Shown here one piece after another: positions 40,979 to 48,235 of a stretch of DNA of 64,000 bases. A model generated the notes under the pieces. It was not told the DNA's origin. It did no database searches and saw only the letters and a program-made list of their open reading frames with translations. The number at the start of each line of letters is the position of its first letter. Position 1 is the first letter of the stretch. Made by a program: the position numbers and the translations under genes. Origin of the DNA: JBBWZH01 sp035544115 (GTDB taxonomy: Bacteria; Actinomycetota; Actinomycetes; Mycobacteriales; CADCTP01); NCBI GenBank assembly GCA_963714145.1, contig OY970235.1, forward strand, positions 1,364,001 to 1,428,000, read 5' to 3'.

Positions 40979-41944
40979 GTGCGGGCAGTGTGGATGGCCG
41001 AGTTCGGTCCGCCGGCGGTGCTGGTGGCGGGGTCGGCGCCGGACCCTGAGCCGGGTGCGGGCCAGGTCGTCGTCGGGGTGAGCGTGATCGGGATCGCGTT
41101 CGTCGAGACGCAGCGCCGGGCCGGGCGGTCCTTCCCGCCGGGTGACCAGCCGCGGTTGCCGATGATCCCGGGTAACGCGGTCGGCGGTGTGGTGACCGCG
41201 GCCGGGCCGGGTGCCGCGCCGGAGCTGGTCGGTCGCCGGGTGGTGAGCAGCACCGGCGGCTCCGGGGCGTACGCCGAGCAGGTGGCGGTCGCCGCGGCGG
41301 AGGTGATCGAGGTGCCGGCCGATCTTGATCTGCCGGCCGCGACCGCGTTGCTGGCCGACGGCCGGACGGCGATCGGGCTGGCCCGGCTGGCCGGCGTGAG
41401 CGCGGGGGACCGGGTGCTGGTGGAGGCGGCGGCCGGCGGGGTGGGCAGCCTGCTGGTGCAGCTGGCCGCCGGTGCCGGCGCGACGGTCATCGCCGCCGCC
41501 AGCAGCCAGCGCAAGCTCGAGCTGGCCAGCGGGCTCGGCGCGGACGCGGTGGTCGACTACACCGAGCCGGGCTGGCCGGAGCGGGTCCGGCAGGCCGCCG
41601 GCGGCGGCGTGGACGTCGTCTTCGACGGTGTCGGCGGCAGCATCGGTCAGGACGCGCTGGCCCTGCTCGGTGCCGGCGGCCGGTTCGTCCTGCATGGCCT
41701 GGCCAGCGGATCGTTCACCGACACCTCAGCGGCGGCCGAGCGCGGCGTGCAGGTGACCGGGCTGCGGCAGTGGGCCTCGTTGGGCCTGGACAACCGGGAG
41801 CTGACCCGGCTCGCCCTGGTCGAGGCCGCGGCCGGGCGGCTGCGGCCGGTGATCGGCCAGACGTTCCCGCTGGCGGCGGCGGCCGACGCGCACGCCGCGA
41901 TCGAAGCCCGCTCGACGCTCGGGAAGACGCTGCTGCTCTGCTGA
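40979..41944 (+). CDS. Zinc-less medium-chain dehydrogenase/quinone-reductase-like protein
   Basis: A 321-residue MDR enzyme: VIGIAFVETQRRAG and VGGVVTAAGPG in the catalytic domain, VEAAAGGVGSLLVQLAAGAG as NADP-binding loop, and DVVFDGVGGSIGQDAL. Zinc ligands of classical alcohol dehydrogenases are missing, as in quinone oxidoreductases and crotonyl/enoyl reductases. GTG 40979 is preferred for GAGAGGGG 10 bases upstream and for the VRAVWM start common in homologues. Monocistronic; role unknown beyond NADPH-linked reduction. Confidence 0.88.
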   Translation: MRAVWMAEFGPPAVLVAGSAPDPEPGAGQVVVGVSVIGIAFVETQRRAGRSFPPGDQPRLPMIPGNAVGGVVTAAGPGAAPELVGRRVVSSTGGSGAYAEQVAVAAAEVIEVPADLDLPAATALLADGRTAIGLARLAGVSAGDRVLVEAAAGGVGSLLVQLAAGAGATVIAAASSQRKLELASGLGADAVVDYTEPGWPERVRQAAGGGVDVVFDGVGGSIGQDALALLGAGGRFVLHGLASGSFTDTSAAAERGVQVTGLRQWASLGLDNRELTRLALVEAAAGRLRPVIGQTFPLAAAADAHAAIEARSTLGKTLLLC

Positions 41945-41968
41945 CCGGCGGCCGGCGCGGCGATGCGG

Positions 41969-43000
41969 CTACTCCGGTGCTCCGGTTCCGGCGCCGGGCT
42001 CGGCCGGTTCGGCGGCCGGATCGGTGTGGCCGGGGCCGGTCGTGCCGGTCGTGCCGGCGGCCGGCGGCGGCTGCTGGTCCGGCCAGGTCGTGCTCTCGTC
42101 CGCTTCGACGCCGGTGAGGTCGGCGCCGTCGAGTCGGGCCCCGGTGAGGTCGGCGCCGCGCAGATCGGCGCCGCGGAGGTTGGCGTCGCAGAGGTTGGCG
42201 CCCTGCAGGTGCGCTCTGCGCAGGACGGCGCCAGCCAGGTGGGCCTGTTGAAGGTTGGCCTGTCGAAGGTCGGTGTTGGTGAAGTTGGCTCCTTCCAGGT
42301 GGGCGTCGACCATCCGGGCGCGGGCGAGGTTGGCGTGCCGCAGTTCGGTGTTGGGCAGGCGGCGGTGGGCGAGGTCGGCGCTGCGCAGGTCGGTGCGGGA
42401 GAGGTAGAGGTTCCACGGTTCGGGGGAGCGGGGGCGGCGTCCGAGCACGGTGATGGCGGCCTGGATGTCGTTGGCCCGGACCTGCAGCCAGCGTGGGTGC
42501 GGGTCGAGTGTGGGTGTCGGGTGTTCCGGGCCGTCGGGTGAGCCGACTGGCCACGGGACGCGGTCTCGGACGTATGCGGCCAGCACGACGGTGACGGTCC
42601 ACCGGTCCGCCGCGGAGTCCCGGGCGATCCGTTCGAGGGCGTAGATGCCGCCGAGGCGGATCTGCGGCGCGTCGTTGCCGAGTTGGTCGATGGCGCGGGT
42701 GAAGCGGTCGGTGATCTGGCCCTGCCGGGCGATGCCGATCTGTTGCCATGCGCCGATCACGCCGCCGAGCACCAGCAGACCGCCGAAGCCCTGCAGCAGT
42801 TGTCCGCGGAACTCGGCCTGCAGTTCGGAGCGGGCATGCTGCAGTTCGATCCGCCGGTCCACACTGGTCACCCCGGCCAATTCCACAGTGGACAGTGGCG
42901 GGTAGGCGAGGCGGGGGAGGAAGAAGATGGCCGCCGGCACCGCCAGCAGGACGCCGATCGCCGCGGTCGTCAGGGTGGTCCGGAGCGAGGGCCGGCGCAT
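41969..43000 (-). CDS. Membrane protein with pentapeptide-repeat domain
   Basis: A 343-residue protein. Hydrophobic helices near residues 10-30 and 68-88, then the conserved helical segment FTRAIDQLGNDAPQIRLGGI with YALERIARDS, common in actinobacterial pentapeptide-repeat membrane proteins, and about 20 A(D/N)LXX repeats at residues 195-300 forming a right-handed quadrilateral helix (for example DLRQANLQQAHLAGAVLRRA). The last 40 residues are Thr/Pro/Gly-rich. Function of the family is unknown; some members protect gyrase, which cannot be inferred here. Confidence 0.85.
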   Translation of the reverse strand: MRRPSLRTTLTTAAIGVLLAVPAAIFFLPRLAYPPLSTVELAGVTSVDRRIELQHARSELQAEFRGQLLQGFGGLLVLGGVIGAWQQIGIARQGQITDRFTRAIDQLGNDAPQIRLGGIYALERIARDSAADRWTVTVVLAAYVRDRVPWPVGSPDGPEHPTPTLDPHPRWLQVRANDIQAAITVLGRRPRSPEPWNLYLSRTDLRSADLAHRRLPNTELRHANLARARMVDAHLEGANFTNTDLRQANLQQAHLAGAVLRRAHLQGANLCDANLRGADLRGADLTGARLDGADLTGVEADESTTWPDQQPPPAAGTTGTTGPGHTDPAAEPAEPGAGTGAPE

Positions 43001-43097
43001 CGCTGGTCTTCCTTCCCGCGGGCTCTCGTTCGCCGCCCCGGCACGCGGTCCGGGCCGTCAGCCGACGCGGGTGGATCGTCTCAAAACCCGATCCGGC

Positions 43098-43838
43098 TCA
43101 GTCGACCGGCCCGCCCAGCCGGCGGATCGCCTCGGCCAGCCGGGCTTGGCCGTCCTGCAGGGCCTTGAGCGCGGCCTTCAGCGGGGCGAGCTCGTCCTGC
43201 AGGTACTGGTGGGTCGGGTCGTTCAGGGCGGTGATGACCTCCAGCCGGATCCGGTGGAACTCCGCTTCGGTGATGGGCACGTGGTCCTCCGGTGCGGGTT
43301 TGCCTGCGTGGAACGCCTGGACCTGGCTCATGTACCAGGCGTACGGGAAGTTGGGCCCGGGGTCGGAATGCGTGGTGCCGCCGAACACGAGCCGGATGTC
43401 GTTGTGCGTGCAGAAGCCGGACTTCCCGGCGGCCAGTTCGGTCAGCGACAGCCACCGCGGCGGGATGTCGAAAGTGCGCGCGTACTGGGCGTTCCACTCG
43501 GCGGACCGGCGCAGCATCGAGCGGGCGTCCGGCGACAGCCACTGCTCCTTCGTCAGCGTCGTCCGGCCGCAGTGCTCGGTGCCCAGGCTGAAGCCGTTGC
43601 CGCCCGGCCCGACGTGGAAGGCGATGCGATCCGGCTTCACCATCTCGATGCCCTCGCCCGGGTCGAAGATGGCGTGCGCCGAGGTGCCCGCCCTCGCGCC
43701 GCCGAACCAGGCCGGCCCGGCGAGGGCCCGGGCGTTGCCCCGCGACATCGGACCCTCGGTGGAGTGCTGCACGAGCAGCCGCTGCCGGTGGCTGAACCGG
43801 CCGCCGTGGCTGAACGCCTCGATGAACGGCAGCTTCAT
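43098..43838 (-). CDS. N-acetylmuramoyl-L-alanine amidase-like lysin, leaderless
   Basis: A 246-residue protein with an amidase_2/PGRP-like domain: LLVQHSTEGPMSRGNA (zinc His), SAHAIFDPGEGIEMV, IAFHVGPGGNGFSLGTEHCG and the final HNDIRLVFGG region. This matches endolysins of actinobacteriophages that cut the MurNAc-L-Ala bond. The C-terminal 65 residues form a helical segment ending in coiled-coil-like heptads (LAPLKAALKALQDGQARLAE). No signal peptide. ATG 43838 overlaps the stop of a 51-codon gene (ATGA). Together with the GH19 lysin it suggests phage-derived or lysis-linked wall hydrolases, although no phage structural genes are near. Confidence 0.82.
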   Translation of the reverse strand: MKLPFIEAFSHGGRFSHRQRLLVQHSTEGPMSRGNARALAGPAWFGGARAGTSAHAIFDPGEGIEMVKPDRIAFHVGPGGNGFSLGTEHCGRTTLTKEQWLSPDARSMLRRSAEWNAQYARTFDIPPRWLSLTELAAGKSGFCTHNDIRLVFGGTTHSDPGPNFPYAWYMSQVQAFHAGKPAPEDHVPITEAEFHRIRLEVITALNDPTHQYLQDELAPLKAALKALQDGQARLAEAIRRLGGPVD

Positions 43839-43990
43839 GGCCGGTCACCCGGGTCGTCGGGGGCGAGCGCGGCCAGCGTGTCCGGTGCCAGTTCGTGCCC
43901 GCCGGTGCCGGTGGCGTAGGTCTGCTCGTACTCCTCGTCGGTGAGGTCGCGGATCTGCGGCAGTGCCGGCGGTGGGTCCGGATCGGTCAT
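43835..43990 (-). CDS. Small 51-residue protein upstream of the amidase
   Basis: ATG 43990 with GGAGG six bases upstream encodes an acidic 51-residue protein (start MTDPDPPPALPQIRDLTDEE) whose TGA overlaps the amidase ATG by four bases, the signature of translational coupling. No homologue recognised. A DLTDEEYEQTYA segment might form a helix. A role as a regulator, chaperone or inhibitor of the amidase is conceivable but unsupported. Confidence 0.6.
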   Translation of the reverse strand: MTDPDPPPALPQIRDLTDEEYEQTYATGTGGHELAPDTLAALAPDDPGDRP

Positions 43991-44294
43991 GGCATGCCTC
44001 CATCGGCGTCCAGCTGGGAGCCCGACCGACGCGGTCGGCTAGCTCTACCTTGATGGGCCGACTTGCGCGACAATCTTGCGACAATCTTGCGAACCGGCGC
44101 CACCTGCGGCTTGTCGCCGGCCGGAAATTGTCGGTGCCTGGCCTTAGGTTGCGGTCATGGACAGCACACCGGCTGTTCCGGTCCCGGGCCGCCGGCCCGG
44201 CGGGTGGGCGTGCGGCGAGGCCGCCCGGCCGGCCGCCGGGTCCGGCATCGTGGCGACGGGGTTGCCCGGTCCCGGGTCGCGGCGCGGCCGCGGG
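43991..44294. other. 304-base intergenic region with an 11-bp tandem repeat
   Basis: Lies between the small gene and the convergent end of the Lrp-type regulator. It includes two adjacent copies of GCGACAATCTT (44067-44077, 44078-44088) plus a further GCGA, probably part of the promoter of the small gene/amidase unit. The rest (44157-44294) is G/C-rich, has open frames without credible coding signal, and contains several short palindromes such as CCCGGG-based ones. Confidence 0.6.
44067..44088 (-). repeat. 11-bp direct repeat, candidate regulator site
   Basis: Two head-to-tail copies of GCGACAATCTT with an 11-base period, placing both on one helix face, 77 bases before the start of the 51-residue gene on the minus strand. 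A direct-repeat binding site is plausible. Confidence 0.5.
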
Positions 44295-45284
44295 TCAGCT
44301 CGGGGTGATCGGGCGGCCGGCCCGTTTCAGGGTGCGGACGATCGGCGAGGTCTCCACGTGCTGGACCCCGTCGAGCGCGCCGAGGCGTTGGGTGAGGTAC
44401 TGGTAGAGCGCCCCGGGGTCGCGGCAGTAGACCGATGCCACCAGGTTGGTCGAGCCGGTGGTGGCGGCCACGAACGGCACCTCCGGGTGGTAGGAGATGG
44501 CCTCGCCGACCGCGGCCAGCGCGGCCGGCGCCGCGGTGATCCAGAGCCTGGCCGCGGTACGGAGCCCGAGCTGGGTCGGGTCGACGTCGACCTCGAAGAA
44601 CAGCGTGCCGCTGCTGCGCAGCCCGTCCAGCCGGCGCCGCACCGCCGACTCCGACCAGCCGGTGGCCCGGGCCAGCTCGGCGAGGGAGGCCCGGGCGTCC
44701 CGGCCGAGCACGTCCAGCAGCGCCCGGTCGACCGGCTGCAGCGGGGTGGGGTGTTCGTCCGGCCACTCGGCCCGCGCCGGGCGCAGCGCGGTGACCTGCG
44801 GCTCGTCCAGCACCGGGCCCAGCACGCCGCCCCGGCTGCCGGCGAAGATCCACAGCATCGCGTGCGCGGACACCGCGACCACCCGGCTGGTCCGGGCCAG
44901 GCGCTGCAACAGCAGCTCCTCGGGGTCCGGGTCGCGGGGCAGCACCGTGCAGTCGATCTCCGCGCCACCGGACAGCAGGTACACCCAGCCGGTGTCCGGC
45001 CGCCGGGCCAGTGCCTCGGCGATCCCGGCCGCCGCGTCCGGCACGCACTGCAGCCGGATGAACCACGGGGAGTGGCCGATCTGCCAGGGGTTGGGCAGCG
45101 CCACCAGCCGCAGCACGCCGGCGGCCCGCAGCCTGCGGTAACGCCGGGCCACGGTCTGGTCGGAGACGCCGAGCACCTCGGCGATCCGGTTGAACGGCAG
45201 CCGGGGGTCGAGCTGGAGTGCGTGCAGGAGCCCCCGGTCCACCAGGTCCAGTGCGCCGGCGGCCAGTGCTGGGTCGGATTCCAC
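44295..45284 (-). CDS. Tandem Lrp/AsnC-family regulator
   Basis: A 329-residue protein that contains two consecutive Lrp/AsnC units. HTH 1: LDPRLPFNRIAEVLGVSDQT (about 25-45); RAM-like domain after it. HTH 2: RDARASLAELARATGWSESA (about 196-216), again followed by a RAM-like alpha/beta domain (WITAAPAALAAVGEAISYHP). Such fused pairs occur widely in actinomycetes and usually sense amino acids or other small ligands. GTG 45284 start; divergent from the MFS exporter with a 109-base gap, which it probably controls. Confidence 0.9.
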   Translation of the reverse strand: MESDPALAAGALDLVDRGLLHALQLDPRLPFNRIAEVLGVSDQTVARRYRRLRAAGVLRLVALPNPWQIGHSPWFIRLQCVPDAAAGIAEALARRPDTGWVYLLSGGAEIDCTVLPRDPDPEELLLQRLARTSRVVAVSAHAMLWIFAGSRGGVLGPVLDEPQVTALRPARAEWPDEHPTPLQPVDRALLDVLGRDARASLAELARATGWSESAVRRRLDGLRSSGTLFFEVDVDPTQLGLRTAARLWITAAPAALAAVGEAISYHPEVPFVAATTGSTNLVASVYCRDPGALYQYLTQRLGALDGVQHVETSPIVRTLKRAGRPITPS

Positions 45285-45393
45285 CAGATCACAGTAGAGC
45301 GATGTCGGGATCCGTCAGACCGGGCCGGCCGAGCCGACATGCCGGCCGGCGCCGGTCAGAGTGGCGGGGCCGGACCAGGACAGGGAGATTCCG

Positions 45394-46902
45394 ATGCGCA
45401 AGTGGCTACCGCTGGTAGCGATCAGCCTGGGCACGTTCATGTTGCTCGTCGACGTCACCATCGTGACCGTCGCGCTGCCGGACATGGCGAACAGCCTGTC
45501 GGCCTCGCTCAGCGACCTGCAGTGGGTGATGGACGTCTACGCGCTGGCCCTGGCCGCCCTGCTGCTCGGCAGCGGGACGCTGGCCGACCGGTCCGGCCGT
45601 AAACGGATCTACCTGGTCGGCCTGGTCGTGTTCGCGCTCGCCTCGCTCGGCTGCGCGGTCGCGCCCAACCCGGGCCTGCTGGTCGCCGCCAGGGCGGTAC
45701 AGGGCATCGGCGGCGCGGCGATGTTCGCCACCACGCTGGCCCTGCTCGGCGTCACGTACCACGGCCCGGACCGGGCGATCGCGTTCGGCAGCTGGGGCGC
45801 GATCAACGGCGCCGCGTCGGCGATCGGCCCGATCCTCGGCGGCCTGCTCACCGAGCACTTCGGCTGGCGCTGGATCTTCCTGATCAACCTGCCGGTCAGC
45901 GTGGTCGCGGTGGCGCTCGCGGCGCGGGTGCTGACCGAGTCGCGGGCCCCGCAGGCCGGCCGGATCGATCTGCCCGGCATGGCCAGCTTCGCGATCGCCG
46001 CCGGCGCGCTGACCTGGGCGCTGATCCGGGGCGGCGACACCGGCTGGACCGCCGCCCCGACGCTGACGCTGTTCGCCGTCGCGGCGGCCGGGCTGATCGC
46101 CTTCGTGCTGCTGCAACAGCACAGCCGGCAGCCGATGCTGCAACTGGCGCTGCTGCGCAACCCCTCGTTCGTCGGCATCATGCTCGCCGGCGCCGTGCTC
46201 ACCGGCTGCGCGTTCGCCTACCTCGGCTTCACCTCGCTGTGGCTGCAGAGCGTGCTCGGGTTCGGGCCGGTCGGCGCCGGCCTGGCGCTGGTGCCGCTGG
46301 CCATCGCCGCCTTCGTGGCCGCCGGCGCGAGCGGCCGGCTGCTCGGCGCCGCGCCGCCCCGGCTCACCATCACCGCCGGGCTGGTCCTGGTCGGCGTCGG
46401 TGACCTGGCCGAGTCGATGCTCGACGCCGGTTCCGGCCGCTGGGCGCTGCTGCCCGGCCTGGTGATCGCCGGTATCGGGGTCGGCATCGCGATGCCGGCG
46501 CTCAGTTCGGCCGCGCTGAGCACGGTGCCGCCGGCCCGAGCCGGGATGGCGTCGGGCGCGGTGACCACCTTCCGCCAGCTCGGGTTCGCGTTCGGGATCG
46601 CCGTGTTCGGTGTGCTGTTCGCCAACCGGATCACCGACCACCTGCCCGGGGTGCCCGCCGCCGGCGCGATCGCCTCCGGCCAGGCACCCGCGGTGCTCGG
46701 CCAGACCCCGCCGTCCGGACGGGCCGACCTCGCCCAGGCGATCCACGCCGCCTTCACCGCCGGCCTGAACCTGACCACCACGGTCGCCGGCCTCACCGCG
46801 CTCGCCGGCGCGGTTGCCGTGGCGGTGCTGCTACGCCGCCCGGTCGCGCCGGCCGGCCAGCCGGCGAGCGCCGAGCCGGACGTCGCCGCCGCCCGGGCCT
46901 GA
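45394..46902 (+). CDS. DHA2-type (14-helix) MFS drug exporter
   Basis: A 502-residue integral membrane protein with about 14 hydrophobic segments. VDVTIVTVALPDMANSL and the A-motif GTLADRSGRKRIYLVG are typical of the DHA2/QacA-EmrB branch, and the C-motif-like GPILGGLLTEHFGWRWIF follows. It would exchange protons for a cationic or lipophilic drug or metabolite. ATG 45394 has AGGGAG eight bases upstream. Divergent from the Lrp-type regulator. Confidence 0.93.
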   Translation: MRKWLPLVAISLGTFMLLVDVTIVTVALPDMANSLSASLSDLQWVMDVYALALAALLLGSGTLADRSGRKRIYLVGLVVFALASLGCAVAPNPGLLVAARAVQGIGGAAMFATTLALLGVTYHGPDRAIAFGSWGAINGAASAIGPILGGLLTEHFGWRWIFLINLPVSVVAVALAARVLTESRAPQAGRIDLPGMASFAIAAGALTWALIRGGDTGWTAAPTLTLFAVAAAGLIAFVLLQQHSRQPMLQLALLRNPSFVGIMLAGAVLTGCAFAYLGFTSLWLQSVLGFGPVGAGLALVPLAIAAFVAAGASGRLLGAAPPRLTITAGLVLVGVGDLAESMLDAGSGRWALLPGLVIAGIGVGIAMPALSSAALSTVPPARAGMASGAVTTFRQLGFAFGIAVFGVLFANRITDHLPGVPAAGAIASGQAPAVLGQTPPSGRADLAQAIHAAFTAGLNLTTTVAGLTALAGAVAVAVLLRRPVAPAGQPASAEPDVAAARA

Positions 46903-46968
46903 TCCGGCCCGGCCAGCGCGCGGGACCCTCCGTCGGTGCGGCACAGGTTCGGGGTTCAGACTCGTGCG

Positions 46969-47502
46969 ATGTCCGACTTCTATCCCGCGCCGCCACCGCC
47001 GGAGCCGACCGGGCCGGACAGCGCACCGCCGCCGCGGGCGCTCCGGCCGGTCGTGGCCCTGCTGCTGACCAACCTCGGTCTGTCGGTGCTGCTCACCGTC
47101 GTCGTCCTGGTCGCCCGGCACAGCGTGGTCAACTACCAGCTCGACCACCGGCACATCGCCGATCCCGCGCTGCGCGGCACACTGCGCCGGAGCTACCTGG
47201 CCAGCCTCTGGGGCCGCGTGATCGGCAACATCGTCGCCAGCGTCGTCTACGTGTTCCTGGTCCGCGCGCTGCTGCGCGGTCGCCGCTGGGCCTACCGCCG
47301 GGTGATCCTGCTCGGCTCGCTCGGCATCGCCGGCCTGATCCTGATCCAGGCCACGCCGTACCCGGTCTGGATGCGCGCCGAGCAGCTGGCGCAGGCCCTG
47401 GTCCTGGCGGCCCTGCTGTACTTCACGCTCCGCCCGGAGGTACGGCTCCATTTCGCCAACAGCGGCCCCGGCCGCGGCTCCCGCCGGTTCCGCCACGGCT
47501 AG
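46969..47502 (+). CDS. Four-helix membrane protein of unknown function
   Basis: A 177-residue protein. Pro-rich N-terminus (1-25), membrane segments at about 28-50, 80-100, 110-128 and 136-155 (VVALLLTNLGLSVLLTVVVL, then GRVIGNIVASVVYVFLVRAL), and a basic tail. Resembles small hypothetical actinobacterial membrane proteins with the pattern R-x-W-A-Y-R-R between helices 2 and 3. ATG 46969 chosen because earlier in-frame residues look random. Follows the exporter by 66 bases. Confidence 0.65.
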   Translation: MSDFYPAPPPPEPTGPDSAPPPRALRPVVALLLTNLGLSVLLTVVVLVARHSVVNYQLDHRHIADPALRGTLRRSYLASLWGRVIGNIVASVVYVFLVRALLRGRRWAYRRVILLGSLGIAGLILIQATPYPVWMRAEQLAQALVLAALLYFTLRPEVRLHFANSGPGRGSRRFRHG

Positions 47503-47641
47503 CGCCCAGCCGCGGTGGCCCCGCCGGCAGTCTCGTGCCGGCGGCGGGCCGGACCGGGCACGCGGCCGGGCGCGAGTTCCCGGCCGAGCGGCTGGTCCGC
47601 GCTCGAACCGCAGCTGACCAGCCAGCAGCTAGGCTGCCGGC

Positions 47642-48067
47642 GTGCGGAAGATGAGCGAGGAAGAGTGGCGGGCGTTCGTCGCCGAGGGCACCCGGACCGG
47701 CAAGGTCGCGACCACCCGGCCGGACGGCCGGCCGCACGTGGCACCGGTCTGGTTCGTGCTGGACGGCGCCGACCTGGTGTTCACCACCGGCCGGAACACG
47801 GCGAAGGGCCGGGCGTTGACCGCCGATCCGCGGGTGGCGATCTGCGTGGACGATGAGCGGCCGCCGTTCTCGTTCGTGCTGATCGAGGGCACGGCGACGG
47901 TCTCCGAGGAGCCGGTCGCGCTGCTCGACGCCGCGATCAAGCTCGGCGCCCGGTACATGGGCGCCGACCGGGCCGAGGAGTTCGGCAGGCGGAACGCGGT
48001 GCCGGGCGAGCTGCTGATCCGGGTTCACCCGGACAAGGTCATCGCCCAGGCCGAGCTGTCCGGCTAG
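47642..48067 (+). CDS. PPOX-class F420- or FMN-dependent oxidoreductase
   Basis: A 141-residue split beta-barrel protein: GTRTGKVATTRPDGRPHVAP then VWFVLDGADLVFTT and AKGRALTADPRVAICVDDE. This is the pattern of the actinobacterial F420-dependent PPOX family (FDOR-B type). GTG 47642 and ATG 47651 both possible; the former has AGG seven bases upstream. Probably reduces a small quinone-like or heme-breakdown substrate. It stands alone. Confidence 0.87.
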   Translation: MRKMSEEEWRAFVAEGTRTGKVATTRPDGRPHVAPVWFVLDGADLVFTTGRNTAKGRALTADPRVAICVDDERPPFSFVLIEGTATVSEEPVALLDAAIKLGARYMGADRAEEFGRRNAVPGELLIRVHPDKVIAQAELSG

Positions 48068-48235
48068 CCGGCCGGCCGCCCGGTCGGGATCGTCACCCGA
48101 TCCGCCCGGACCGGGAGCCGGCGGTGGCCCGATCGGGCAGCCGGACCTGCCTGTAGGTGTGCCTGGACGCCACTGAGGCGTCCCCGGCACCGGCTCAGAC
48201 TGTGCGCGACGGGTCTACCTGTCGCGGAGGTGAGC

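Noticed and set aside
35754..43990. Prophage remnant, because a GH19 lysin, a GH25 lysozyme and an amidase lysin lie within 8 kb.
   Set aside because: No integrase, capsid, terminase, tail or attachment repeats between them, the GH25 is a normal secreted enzyme, and the genes in between are host-like.
44157..45602. Plus-strand frame over the Lrp-type regulator.
   Set aside because: Antisense shadow; the minus-strand product has two clear HTH and RAM units.
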